Assembly (NCBI GenBank): GCA_034927505.1 | Contig: JAYFPY010000010.1 | Coordinates: 1 to 64,000, forward strand | DNA from: RUG100 sp034927505 | Lineage (GTDB): Bacteria; Bacillota; Clostridia; Peptostreptococcales; Anaerovoracaceae | DNA: 64,000 nt | Reading direction: 5' to 3' | Shown here: positions 32,393 to 40,056 of the stretch, one piece after another | How the letters are laid out: every line of letters begins with the position of its first letter | Position numbering within the stretch: the stretch's first letter is position 1 | Notes under the pieces: generated by a model | Told to the model about the DNA's origin: nothing | The model's database searches: none | The model's input: the letters and a program-made list of their open reading frames with translations, nothing else | Translations under genes and position numbers: made by a program

Positions 32393-32587
32393 TCAGTTGC
32401 TTACGTCCACAACTATCAGTTTTTCACCACAGCGCTTGCCGTTTACTATCCCTTCTTTTGTGTGGCTTATGTGGGATCGCACGCTGTTTACGGTCCGGCC
32501 GAGCATGCCGGCCAATTCCTTGCTGCTGTCTGCTACCATAGTCGGCAGCTCGTATTTATCGGCCGTTACTGCCATATAAATTTTCAT
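32393..32587 (-). CDS. Small helix-turn-helix-like protein
   Basis: A 64-residue protein from ATG 32,587. S-S-K-E-L-A-G-M-L-G-R-T-V-N-S-V-R-S-H-I resembles a helix-turn-helix of the type in small phage regulators. A short beta hairpin follows. It overlaps the upstream gene by 32 bases, so the two are translationally coupled. Confidence 0.65.
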   Translation of the reverse strand: MKIYMAVTADKYELPTMVADSSKELAGMLGRTVNSVRSHISHTKEGIVNGKRCGEKLIVVDVSN

Positions 32588-33170
32588 TCGTTGCCGCCTC
32601 TCCTTCTGTGTCCTCCTGCTTTGCGAGATCGTCGCATGCAAGCTCAAATGCTGCAGTATACCAATCGAGTATGTCTGTCGGGGGTTTTCCCAGCTCCTGC
32701 ATCAGCTTGAACGCTTCATAATCATCGTCCAGGATCATAGCAAGCCTGCCTCTTCCACGGTCTGACATACCGTCGCTGTCGGTGAATTCGAATAAAACGC
32801 TTTCGACATAGTAGGTCGCCTCACTTTCTTCGATGCCGGCATTCTCAAAATACGCCGAGAGTTCTTCTTTTGCTTTCTCTTCATCGAAGTAGAACAAATC
32901 GTGTTCTGAGCAGTTGATTTTTTCGCGGAAATAATCAGTATCTCTTGTGAAATCTCCGAATTTTTCAAGGCACATATTATTAAAATTCGTTGCCGACAAT
33001 GCCCCGAGATCTCCTGATATGTGGAGGCGGCAATAGTCTTCTTCAAAGATGAATCTCATCCGATATACGCCGCTATCCGGCCTCTTGAAGTCGAGAACTT
33101 TTATATTGCCGTAATCCGACAATTTTGCTACGTGATCTTTAAGTAACTTTTTTATCTCTTTCTTTTTCAT
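32556..33170 (-). CDS. Early-region protein, unknown
   Basis: A 204-residue protein from ATG 33,170 (AAAGGTGG before it). It is acidic in its second half (F-D-E-E-K-A-K-E-E-L) with D-S-D-G-M-S-D-R-G-R-G-R-L near the middle. It is separate from the helix-turn-helix gene downstream. No family recognised. Confidence 0.55.
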   Translation of the reverse strand: MKKKEIKKLLKDHVAKLSDYGNIKVLDFKRPDSGVYRMRFIFEEDYCRLHISGDLGALSATNFNNMCLEKFGDFTRDTDYFREKINCSEHDLFYFDEEKAKEELSAYFENAGIEESEATYYVESVLFEFTDSDGMSDRGRGRLAMILDDDYEAFKLMQELGKPPTDILDWYTAAFELACDDLAKQEDTEGEAATNENLYGSNGR

Positions 33171-33637
33171 TCGTTGCCACCTTTCCATTCTCTGCTCCAA
33201 CACTGTTTGCAAGTCAAATTTTTCCCGTCGATTTTCGGACACATGTTAGATTTGTCCAATCCGTAATCACTCGGACATGGGCAATCGGCTTCCCGATATT
33301 CCAGGCGCTTTGCTCCCGGGTTTCTTTCAAAGTACACTTCCTCAAGTGTCTTGCTCGATTTTGGTTCGTCATCTTCATCGACCGCCTCGTATGTCGCCTC
33401 GAAGATGTCCGGCTTGCATGGGTATATCTCTCCCTGGACGCCTTTGATGATATAATCGCCCTCCGTGGCCAGCATTTGGCCTTCGAGTGTGTGCACATAG
33501 CAATATGCTGTATCGTTGTCCCCTATCCACAGGTCGTATATAACATCTTTGGTGTGATATTTTGCCAACTCTTTATAGTACGATTCTCTTGTAAATTTCC
33601 ACGCCTCAATCACTACTGGCTTTTTTCGGTATTTCAT
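33167..33637 (-). CDS. Conserved phage protein of the M-K-Y-R-K-K-P-V-V-I-E-A type
   Basis: A 156-residue protein from ATG 33,637 (AAAGGAGAGG before it). The opening M-K-Y-R-K-K-P-V-V-I-E-A-W-K and later G-D-Y-I-I-K-G-V-Q-G-E-I-Y-P-C-K-P-D-I-F are widely conserved in phages. The C-terminal extension has four Cys (C-P-C-P... C-K-Q-C), possibly a zinc site. Function unknown. Confidence 0.75.
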   Translation of the reverse strand: MKYRKKPVVIEAWKFTRESYYKELAKYHTKDVIYDLWIGDNDTAYCYVHTLEGQMLATEGDYIIKGVQGEIYPCKPDIFEATYEAVDEDDEPKSSKTLEEVYFERNPGAKRLEYREADCPCPSDYGLDKSNMCPKIDGKNLTCKQCWSREWKGGNE

Positions 33638-33914
33638 TCGTCCTCTCCTTTCTTTTGAGCGCCTGCAATGTCTCCTGGGCTTGTGCCTGGCCATATGATA
33701 TGTGCTGCTCCTTGCATATCCTATGGATCCGATCGCTCCGATCGCTTTTGGCTAATGCCCTACGCTTTGCACTGTCCTTTTTTGCTTTGGCCTCCGCACG
33801 TCTTCTCCGAGTCGCACGTATCTTGCCTTCTTTTTTGCATTCGTCCGAGCAGAATTTTGCATTGTTTGCTTTGCTGCTCGGAGTGAATTCTTTGCCACAT
33901 ATCTTACAAATCAA
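33606..33914 (-). CDS. Small zinc-ribbon protein, TTG start
   Basis: A 102-residue protein. I place the start at TTG 33,914, which follows AGAAAGGA at 7 bases; a longer ORF upstream is all Arg-rich shadow of the previous gene. C-K-I-C-G-K-E-F-T-P and F-C-S-D-E-C-K-K form a four-Cys zinc ribbon. The rest is strongly basic (A-T-R-R-R-R-A-E-A-K-A-K). It may bind nucleic acid. Confidence 0.6.
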   Translation of the reverse strand: MICKICGKEFTPSSKANNAKFCSDECKKEGKIRATRRRRAEAKAKKDSAKRRALAKSDRSDRIHRICKEQHISYGQAQAQETLQALKRKERTNEIPKKASSD

Positions 33915-34269
33915 CGCTGTTTCCTTTCTCTTGATGCGCCTTCGCCAAATCATAAAACGTTTGGCACAATATCTCCGCCGCTTCCTCGGCTTCCTCGGCA
34001 CATCCACCCAATCTTCTTACGTACTTCTCGCCACAGACTATGCAGGTCAGTCTTCGTATGAACTCCCAGGCTCTCCATGCAGTCGCGCCATCTCCAACAA
34101 CCTCTGTCATGAGCGAGTGATGGTAGTGATTACTATCCGCCGCATCCCTGAACCACTTGTTGCGCGGTGCGGCCAGAACAGTTTGCACATTCTGCTTTTC
34201 TGCTATGCTTTTTTCTGTGTATATCCGTTCCAGTTCACTTATGATTTCATCTCTTTCCTCCGGTGTCAT
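33904..34269 (-). CDS. Early-region protein, unknown
   Basis: A 121-residue helical protein with C-I-V-C-G-E-K-Y and several His and Glu residues. It opens M-T-P-E-E-R-D-E-I-I-S-E-L-E-R-I and has W-R-A-W-E-F-I-R-R-L. It overlaps its neighbours on both sides by short ATGA-type joints. No family recognised. Confidence 0.55.
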   Translation of the reverse strand: MTPEERDEIISELERIYTEKSIAEKQNVQTVLAAPRNKWFRDAADSNHYHHSLMTEVVGDGATAWRAWEFIRRLTCIVCGEKYVRRLGGCAEEAEEAAEILCQTFYDLAKAHQEKGNSVDL

Positions 34270-34460
34270 TTTTCTTTCCTTTCGTTTAAATATTGGATCA
34301 CGGACATCATGTCAGCTTTAGTTATTCCGTTGTAAGTCTCCAGTCTTGCCACTATGCAAACCGCCATGTTTTTCTCTGCATCCGTGTATTTGTCGCTGTC
34401 GATTTGCTTGAAAATCGCATACGCTTTACATTTGTCCATGGTTACTTTTTCTTTATTCAT
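34266..34460 (-). CDS. Small early-region protein, unknown
   Basis: A 64-residue helical protein (C-K-A-Y-A-I-F-K-Q-I-D-S-D-K-Y, then N-M-A-V-C-I-V-A-R-L). It overlaps both neighbours. An internal ATG at codon 8 is preceded by ACC and is a possible alternative start. Function not known. Confidence 0.55.
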   Translation of the reverse strand: MNKEKVTMDKCKAYAIFKQIDSDKYTDAEKNMAVCIVARLETYNGITKADMMSVIQYLNERKEK

Positions 34461-35265
34461 CCTGCGCCTCCTTCAACTCTGGCGGAAATTCCCGCCTCAT
34501 GTTTTCCTCGCCCATTATTTCTATCAGGCTGTTTTTCATAAATACCGGAGTATGTGTGATTGCTGCTGCATCGCAGATGGTATCGATCCATTCCTTCTCC
34601 GGTCTTCCCTTCCGCGTCTTGGGTCCGGTCTCTGCTCCGATTATTATCCAATCTGTGGATCCGAAGCTGCCGAGTCCCACATCCAGTCTTTCCCGTAGCG
34701 GTTCTATGCTCAGGTATGTTTTTTGGCCTAAGCACCCCGGATATCTTCTCGAGTTATTGTCTGTGATGGTGGATCCCCACCAGTAGTTGTCGCCTGTCGG
34801 AAGCTGCCCTTTATGTGTGAGCTCTCCCACCCGCTCCGGGAACTTTGTTAAAAACATGTATTTGTGCTGCGGGGCCTGCTCGCATGCTTCAAATACTTTC
34901 CGGATCCATTCGTCCGGTATCCATGGTCCGAACAGATCAGCCATTGAGCACACAAACACATTTTTGGGCCGCTTTGTCTTGCTCGGCTGGTCCAGCCGGT
35001 ATTCGTGGAGTGTCGGATCAAACTCGTAAGGGAACGGTGCCTGCCTGCCATGGTCGGTGTCGTATATGGGGGCCGACAAGTCATGCAGTGTGCCGTCCGC
35101 CTCTGTGACAAAGTCGTATTCAAGGCCCGCCTCTGTGTTGAATGTCTCACTGGCTCCTCCAAATCTACGGGCTATCCTCCGGGCATAACAGTACGGGCAT
35201 CCATTGCGACATCCCGTTACTGGGTTCCATGTTCGATCGGCCCACTCTATTTTTGTTCTGTTCAT
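34453..35265 (-). CDS. Phage Gp37/Gp68 family protein (DUF5131), radical-SAM-like
   Basis: A 270-residue protein from ATG 35,265. W-A-D-R-T-W-N-P-V-T-G-C is followed by C-R-N-G-C-P-Y-C-Y-A-R (CX3CX2C cluster motif). Later come N-V-F-V-C-S-M-A-D-L-F-G, L-T-K-F-P-E-R and G-A-E-T-G-P-K-T-R. These match the Gp37/Gp68 family. Its substrate is unknown. It is common in phages of anaerobes. Confidence 0.9.
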   Translation of the reverse strand: MNRTKIEWADRTWNPVTGCRNGCPYCYARRIARRFGGASETFNTEAGLEYDFVTEADGTLHDLSAPIYDTDHGRQAPFPYEFDPTLHEYRLDQPSKTKRPKNVFVCSMADLFGPWIPDEWIRKVFEACEQAPQHKYMFLTKFPERVGELTHKGQLPTGDNYWWGSTITDNNSRRYPGCLGQKTYLSIEPLRERLDVGLGSFGSTDWIIIGAETGPKTRKGRPEKEWIDTICDAAAITHTPVFMKNSLIEIMGEENMRREFPPELKEAQDE

Positions 35266-35477
35266 TCCGCACCGCCTTCCCAATAAACTCCGCCGGTGTT
35301 TCCGCGTTTCGTTTTCACCTGCGGATAGTCTTTCTTTATGCGAGCGATGTCACTTCTTATGGTTCGCTCATCTACTCCGAACTCTTCAGCGAGTTCTTTT
35401 GCAGTCAATCGGTATCCGCCATTTTTGATAGCTCCTAGAATATCGTCCAGTCGATAGTCTTTCTTTATGGTGTTCAT
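35262..35477 (-). CDS. Helix-turn-helix (HTH_11/DeoR-like) protein
   Basis: A 71-residue protein. Y-R-L-T-A-K-E-L-A-E-E-F-G-V-D-E-R-T-I-R is a clear winged-helix recognition pattern, and it continues S-D-I-A-R-I-K-K-D-Y-P. It consists of the DNA-binding domain only, so it is a small regulator of early genes. Coupled to both neighbours. Confidence 0.85.
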   Translation of the reverse strand: MNTIKKDYRLDDILGAIKNGGYRLTAKELAEEFGVDERTIRSDIARIKKDYPQVKTKRGNTGGVYWEGGAE

Positions 35478-35677
35478 TTTTCACCTCCGCGCTCCCAGTA
35501 AAATGGCTCATGCCATTGCTCTTTTTCATCAAGTGGTTCAAAATTCTCCAGACATTCTTTTGCAAGTCCCTGATACCTGCGGCTCGGCCTTGCGTCTATT
35601 CCGACTCTGCAGAAGACGATGTCGTCGATATCGTCTTCCTCCAGCCACCTGCATTTACTGCACTGGTATGCTTTCAT
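35474..35677 (-). CDS. Small Cys-containing protein, unknown
   Basis: A 67-residue acidic protein with C-S-K-C-R-W near the start, plus later Cys residues that could form a zinc site. W-H-E-P-F-Y-W-E-R-G-G at the end is distinctive. Its ATG overlaps the stop of a 16-residue ORF upstream. Confidence 0.55.
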   Translation of the reverse strand: MKAYQCSKCRWLEEDDIDDIVFCRVGIDARPSRRYQGLAKECLENFEPLDEKEQWHEPFYWERGGEK

Positions 35678-35724
35678 TTTGCTTCGCCTCCCTGCTGTAT
35701 TTTGTATCTTTGGTATTGTTTCAT
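35674..35724 (-). CDS. Very short coupled ORF (16 codons)
   Basis: An ORF with a perfect AAGGAGG site and ATG 35,724 encodes M-K-Q-Y-Q-R-Y-K-I-Q-Q-G-G-E-A-K. It ends in an ATGA overlap with the next start. It may be a leader that couples translation to the gene at 35,677 or a real microprotein. Confidence 0.4.
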   Translation of the reverse strand: MKQYQRYKIQQGGEAK

Positions 35725-35733
35725 CAGTCCTCC

Positions 35734-35952
35734 TTATAAAAATAATTCCTGCTGCTGTATGCTCTCTGCCATGGTGTCTATGTCTTCTTCGCTCATTTGT
35801 GATATTGCCTTGCTGCAGATCAGCATCGTGTTGTAATACGCTTTGAAAATTTCCAAATCCTCCGGGCTTTCCGCCATTTTTATATTTTGGGAGGAGTTGA
35901 ACGCGATGCTATTTATCGCCAGCAGCGTCTGTGATTTTATCGTTATGCTCAT
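35734..35952 (-). CDS. Small helical protein, unknown
   Basis: A 72-residue protein with no Trp. The end has an acidic M-S-E-E-D-I-D-T-M-A-E-S. It overlaps the RecU-like gene's 3' end by 44 bases. Function unknown. Confidence 0.5.
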   Translation of the reverse strand: MSITIKSQTLLAINSIAFNSSQNIKMAESPEDLEIFKAYYNTMLICSKAISQMSEEDIDTMAESIQQQELFL

Positions 35953-36472
35953 TTGCGTCCTCTTCGATCTTTTCCAGGAACCTGTATGTTCCCTGTACCG
36001 CCGGCACCTTGTATGGTTTCAAATCTTCGGCGTTCATGTACTTGTGGCCGAACAGCTCTTTCATCCGTTTCCAGGTCTGCCATGGTACGTTGTACATTTC
36101 GGTCTTCATGCCGACGATCACGAAGCATATCGCTCCAAGTTCAGCTTTGTGATCCAGGTCCTCCGCCTGATGGTCCTTTACTGCAGATTGGAGCATTCGG
36201 TCGGTGTCGGTGTGCTTCGCTTCAAAGCACACCGTCCTTCCTCCTGCCATGACGCCTGTGTAATCGGTCTGCGCGGATCCTCTGAAGTGTCCTGAAAATT
36301 GTCCCCGTCCAAGGCTGCGCGTTACTACGAACGGCTCCTGGTTCTTCTCGATGTATGCCTTGCCTGCATGCTTATACTCGACGCAGGCATTCTCGATCAT
36401 GTCTTCAAAGTGTTTGCCCTGTACTTTGTTCACTTTTCCCTGGATCATATTCCGGTATTCTCTTGCGTCCAT
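35909..36472 (-). CDS. recU: RecU-like Holliday junction resolvase
   Basis: A 187-residue protein. I chose ATG 36,472, although a GTG two codons earlier is possible. It matches RecU/PBP-related factor A: R-G-K-... F-E-D-M-I-E-N-A-C, R-S-L-G-R-G-Q-F, Q-T-D-Y-T-G-V, and C-F-E-A-K-H-T supplying Asp, Glu and Lys of the nuclease centre. It resolves recombination intermediates together with RecT and the nuclease encoded downstream of it. Confidence 0.82.
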   Translation of the reverse strand: MDAREYRNMIQGKVNKVQGKHFEDMIENACVEYKHAGKAYIEKNQEPFVVTRSLGRGQFSGHFRGSAQTDYTGVMAGGRTVCFEAKHTDTDRMLQSAVKDHQAEDLDHKAELGAICFVIVGMKTEMYNVPWQTWKRMKELFGHKYMNAEDLKPYKVPAVQGTYRFLEKIEEDANEHNDKITDAAGDK

Positions 36473-36481
36473 GGTCACTCC

Positions 36482-37915
36482 CTATTCGCTCTTCTCGGAT
36501 ATCAGGTCCGCCGGGTCGATGTATGCCGGGTGCGTGCCGTTCATCAGTGCGTCCTCCCAGTCATCTGCCCTGTATCCGTTTGCTTTCAGCATTGTGTATA
36601 TGGCGGTTGCCACCCTGCCTGCATCGTGATCGTATATGCAGCTGCAGTAGTCTGTGGTGGCCGTCCCGTGTGCATCTCTTCCCCAGTCCATCGTTGTGAG
36701 CTGATCATAATTTGTGATTATAGTCGCGAGCATCAGCTTGGCCGGGTCTGCTTCGAGGAACCTCGCATCACAGAAATCCTCAAAATCTTTACCGCCATGG
36801 TCGTTCCTAAATTCGAACGGATCCTCGTCGCTTTCCGCTCTCAGGTCGGAAAAATTCTCTATAAACCAGGGTCCTATGTCCTCGATGCCGTTAATTTCGA
36901 TGTCCCCGTTTAGTATGGTCATCTGCGCTACCAATGTCAGCATAGATTCGGCGCTTATTTCTTTGCCGGATGTGAATAATTCCGTCATGAATGTCAGTCT
37001 GTTTTGGTGTGCGCTATCATGCAGCTCTCTCAGTTTGCGTTCGGCGTTCCTGAACTTCTCTTTTCGTTCGCGTTCGGCCTTTTCTGCAGGCGTTTCCTCC
37101 GGATCGTCTTCGGCTTCATCCTCATGGTTGACTCTCTCGTAGATCGATATGTCATACGATGATTTGTATATGACGAGTTCTTTGGTATCGTCAACGTTGT
37201 TTTCTTCGAGGATCCTCGCCAGGTCCGGCTTATCCATACAGTTCAGTGTGCAAATGTATCTGATCCCGGCCATGTATGAATCGATGGTCCCTATTCCCCT
37301 CTCTGCTGCCTGCGCTATCAGTGCGTTTCTGTTTTTCTGCTTTGTGATCTCTTTGGCCTCCTGCTCTACTATGCTTTCAAAGTTGCTTCGGCCGCCGTAT
37401 TTCTGCAGGATTTCGTTTTTCTTCTCCGGTTCCTCTATCTGCTCCAGGGCGATAAGGTTCGACATGCTCACCTGTGTGCTCTGCAGGAGCTCCTGATCCA
37501 GGTCAAGCAGCTTCAGGCGATGGTTGATCGTCGTCTGGCTGAAGCCTGTCTTCTCTGCGATCCTTGTTTTCGTCGTTCCCAGATGCATCATCATCTGGAA
37601 ACCCTGGGTCTCTTCGTAAGGCGTCAGATCGGAGCGCTGCATGTTTTCCATCAGCATCGTTTCCATCTGCTCTGCCGGGCTCATTTTGACTACGTTGCAC
37701 GGCAGCGTTTCAAGTCCTGCCTCCATGGCTGCTGCCATTCTGCGGTGTCCTATGATCACAGTGTATTTCGTGGCGTCATCTTCGTTGCGCACAACCGTCA
37801 GGTTCTGCAGCACACCCTTTGCTTTTATGCTCTCCGCCAGCTCTGCGGTATCGCCGATATCCACTCTTGGATTCTGCGGGTGTGGGTATAGGTTTTCGAT
37901 CGGTATAGTTCTCAT
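36482..37915 (-). CDS. ParB/RepB/Spo0J family protein
   Basis: A 477-residue protein from ATG 37,915 (AAAGGAG before it). Residues about 1-95 form the ParB nuclease/CTPase-like domain (P-H-P-Q-N-P-R, K-Y-T-V-I-I-G-H-R-R). The helix-turn-helix part (T-K-T-R-I-A-E-K-T-G-F-S-Q-T-T-I) follows. The C-terminal 280 residues are acidic and not recognised. Unlike plasmid ParB there is no ParA neighbour. It may organise phage DNA or control replication. Confidence 0.85.
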   Translation of the reverse strand: MRTIPIENLYPHPQNPRVDIGDTAELAESIKAKGVLQNLTVVRNEDDATKYTVIIGHRRMAAAMEAGLETLPCNVVKMSPAEQMETMLMENMQRSDLTPYEETQGFQMMMHLGTTKTRIAEKTGFSQTTINHRLKLLDLDQELLQSTQVSMSNLIALEQIEEPEKKNEILQKYGGRSNFESIVEQEAKEITKQKNRNALIAQAAERGIGTIDSYMAGIRYICTLNCMDKPDLARILEENNVDDTKELVIYKSSYDISIYERVNHEDEAEDDPEETPAEKAERERKEKFRNAERKLRELHDSAHQNRLTFMTELFTSGKEISAESMLTLVAQMTILNGDIEINGIEDIGPWFIENFSDLRAESDEDPFEFRNDHGGKDFEDFCDARFLEADPAKLMLATIITNYDQLTTMDWGRDAHGTATTDYCSCIYDHDAGRVATAIYTMLKANGYRADDWEDALMNGTHPAYIDPADLISEKSE

Positions 37916-38099
37916 TTCGTGTTCTCCTTTGTCGTGTGCGATTCTCTTCACGCTTGTTTGCGTGTCCGTGGGGCCCACACGTTGCCACACGTCAATTTTT
38001 ATGTTGCTTTGGATAAGTTGCTTGTCTCAAATGTTTTCTTTGTTGTAATCTGTTGTTTAGCCCCTTCTCCGCGTTTCTTTGGCTTTTAGTGTTCCCCAG
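37916..38099. other. 184-base gap, no gene seen
   Basis: No ORF with a plausible start covers this gap. It holds a partly palindromic stretch around 37,968-37,992 (a GTGTGGGCCCCAC core) that could form a hairpin, and T-rich sequence near 38,040. It could carry a promoter or operator for the ParB-like gene. I see no convincing -35/-10 pair. Confidence 0.4.
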
Positions 38100-38294
38100 T
38101 CACTCTTTCTCGTATCTGTAGTCGCTATATTCGCTGCTCCACTCGGAGATAAAATCGCTATACGCGGCTTTTGTCTTTTCTGCCGGCAATGCCAGGTCCA
38201 GCTTCTCTGCGATCCGCTCTGCGTAGTCCTGCTGCCTTTTGGTCGGTGGGCCGCTCATGTTTATGCGGCCCTGCAGTTTATCTGTCAGTGTCAT
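38100..38294 (-). CDS. Small early-region protein, unknown
   Basis: A 64-residue protein with P-P-T-K-R-Q-Q-D-Y-A-E-R-I-A and a Tyr/Ser/Glu-rich tail. It follows the ssb gene by 17 bases. Function unknown. Confidence 0.5.
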   Translation of the reverse strand: MTLTDKLQGRINMSGPPTKRQQDYAERIAEKLDLALPAEKTKAAYSDFISEWSSEYSDYRYEKE

Positions 38295-38311
38295 GGTGTC
38301 CTCCTTTGCTC

Positions 38312-38731
38312 CTAGAACGGGATGTCATCGTCGTCTATTGATTCGAACCCTCCCGGTGCCGGTGCACTCTGCTGCGTCTGCGCTGCAGGTCTACTTCCTC
38401 CGGTGGATTCTTTCTTTTCGCCCCAGTCCAAAAATTCCACATGGTTCGCCACCACCTCGGTGGTGTATACTTTGTCGCCGTTCTTGTTGGTGTAGCTCCC
38501 GGTCTGGATCCTGCCGCTTATGCCGACCAGTCTGCCCTTGCCCAGGTATTTCTCGCAGCTTTCCGCCTGCTTTCCGAAAACGACGATGCTTGGGAAGTCT
38601 GCTTCTTTGGTCCCGTCTTTCCTCGGGGGTCTGTCTATGGCGAGTGAAAATCTCGCTATTGCCATATTGTCATTTGAATATCTGACTTCCGGGTCTCTTG
38701 TAAGTCTCCCTATCAGTGTTACGTTATTCAT
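38312..38731 (-). CDS. ssb: Single-stranded DNA-binding protein
   Basis: A 139-residue protein from ATG 38,731 (TGAGGAGG before it). The OB fold is standard (M-N-N-V-T-L-I-G-R-L-T-R-D-P-E-V-R-Y, then D-F-P-S-I-V-V-F-G-K-Q-A). The acidic tail ends D-D-D-D-I-P-F, the partner-docking tip of bacterial SSBs. It covers single strands during phage replication and recombination. Confidence 0.96.
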   Translation of the reverse strand: MNNVTLIGRLTRDPEVRYSNDNMAIARFSLAIDRPPRKDGTKEADFPSIVVFGKQAESCEKYLGKGRLVGISGRIQTGSYTNKNGDKVYTTEVVANHVEFLDWGEKKESTGGSRPAAQTQQSAPAPGGFESIDDDDIPF

Positions 38732-39161
38732 CTGCCGCCTCCTCAAAGTGTTTCCAGCCTCTGCAGTGGTGCCTGCATCTGTCACATGGTGGCGTCTGCT
38801 GATCCGGCTGCACCTTGCATATACATTTGCCGGTTACCTCGGTATGCCTGTCGCAGTAGTCGATCGTCTTTTGTGCCATGGCTGCCACCTGTATCGCTTC
38901 GGCTGCTAATCTCTGCGCTGTGATCTTCAGGTCCTCGCTCACACTTTTGAGCGTCGTTTCGTCGTTGATCATAACCGTCGCGACGTATGCTGCTGTTATT
39001 TTTCTCATGCGATCCATTTCGCTTTGTGCTTCTATGCACTCTTCCATGGTCACTCCCAGTGCCTCATGTGCGGAGTGAAACTGCTCGAACTGATCGTTCG
39101 CCATCTGCAGCTCTCTCCCGGTCAGTGCCTTTATGGATTTTATCGTTTTGCTGTTGCTCAT
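38724..39161 (-). CDS. Helical early-region protein with Cys/His tail
   Basis: A 145-residue protein from ATG 39,161 (AAGGAGG before it). It has a long helical body (L-T-G-R-E-L-Q-M-A-N-D-Q-F). The C-terminus has C-I-C-K, then C-D-R-C-R-H-H-C, a possible zinc site. It overlaps the ssb start by 8 bases. Function unknown. Confidence 0.55.
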   Translation of the reverse strand: MSNSKTIKSIKALTGRELQMANDQFEQFHSAHEALGVTMEECIEAQSEMDRMRKITAAYVATVMINDETTLKSVSEDLKITAQRLAAEAIQVAAMAQKTIDYCDRHTEVTGKCICKVQPDQQTPPCDRCRHHCRGWKHFEEAADE

Positions 39162-39772
39162 TTTTCCTCCTTGCTGTTTACGGAATCTCTTTGTGCTCTC
39201 ATGGTCTGCAGGTTGTTCCACTGCTCTTCGTCCTTAAAATCATCTTTCCCTGGAGCAAATCCTCTTTTTTCTTTTTTTTCATTTTCCCTAATTGTATTTA
39301 TATTTATATTTATATTTTCATTTTCATTTTCACCTGGCTTAGCCGCGGCAGAGGGTTGGGATAGCTGTGGCTTAACTGTGGCAGAGCCGTGGTTTGTGCC
39401 ATGGCTATCCCGTGGCATATTATTACCTTTTTCTGGTATTTCTGGTGATTCTTCCTTTTTGTAGTTTTCCCACCTTTTTTTGCCATTAGCCCTCTGTCTT
39501 TCATAAAATTTATGTCTTTTTTCGATCTCAAATTGGAGTCGTTCGTTGTAAAAGCCATTCGCATCTTCTTTAAATTTTTGCTGTACCTCGGGAAAATTTT
39601 CGCAGATTTTTTTAAAATAATCTGACTTGATCCTGCCTCCATACTGGTGCTGCATACACATCAATCGGATGTACTTTCCTACCTCCTCATCCGTCATGTA
39701 CACAGTACCCATTACGAAATCTGCCGGGTAAAAGAGGAACGCCGGATCTTTGTGGCCTGTGTCTTTGCTCAT
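39158..39772 (-). CDS. Replication initiation protein, DUF1376-like
   Basis: A 204-residue protein from ATG 39,772. Residues about 6-100 match DUF1376 (F-L-F-Y-P-A-D-F-V-M-G-T-V-Y-M-T-D-E-E-V, Y-I-R-L-M-C-M-Q-H-Q-Y-G). The end has E-N-E-N-E-N-I-N-I-N-I-N-T, encoded by tandem hexamers. Such proteins load the host helicase or initiate phage replication. Adjacent ssb and recT support this. Confidence 0.8.
   Translation of the reverse strand: MSKDTGHKDPAFLFYPADFVMGTVYMTDEEVGKYIRLMCMQHQYGGRIKSDYFKKICENFPEVQQKFKEDANGFYNERLQFEIEKRHKFYERQRANGKKRWENYKKEESPEIPEKGNNMPRDSHGTNHGSATVKPQLSQPSAAAKPGENENENINININTIRENEKKEKRGFAPGKDDFKDEEQWNNLQTMRAQRDSVNSKEEK
39295..39331. repeat. AT-rich tandem hexamers inside the initiator gene
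   Basis: Three TATTTA, one TATTTT and two CATTTT units occur in a row, all in frame with the gene. AT-rich repeats inside an initiator gene are a common form of phage replication origin. They could also just be a low-complexity linker. Confidence 0.7.
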
Positions 39773-40056
39773 GGTGCTATCCGCCTTCCTTCGCCGCACG
39801 TCCACGCATGCGGCGTATATCCTGTTTTAATTTGTTCTCTGTCCATTTTGTCTCCACGTTTATAAATCTTACAGTCCTTTAATATCTCTGCATCGCGCCT
39901 TACGCCCTCCACGAGCCATTGTTTTCCAGCTCCTGGCATGTATATGACCGGCTTCGGATCGCAGGCTATCCACGATCCTGTCAGCAGGCGTATCCAGCGC
40001 AGCGGCGCTCCGCATTTCTCGCAGTGATCAGGTCCCCGAGTATTGGAAGTAAGCAT
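39769..40056 (-). CDS. Small zinc-finger-like protein
   Basis: A 95-residue protein with C-E-K-C-G-A-P-L-R-W near the start and single Cys residues later (C-D, C-K, and T-C-G-E near the end). The pattern suggests a zinc ribbon. It overlaps both neighbours. Function unknown. Confidence 0.6.
   Translation of the reverse strand: MLTSNTRGPDHCEKCGAPLRWIRLLTGSWIACDPKPVIYMPGAGKQWLVEGVRRDAEILKDCKIYKRGDKMDREQIKTGYTPHAWTCGEGRRIAP

Noticed and set aside
31501..32541. 346-codon plus-strand ORF
   Set aside because: Runs across three real minus-strand genes and shows no domain.
37960..37995. Hairpin near the ParB-like start as a terminator
   Set aside because: The palindrome lacks a T run in either direction; kept only as a note on the gap.
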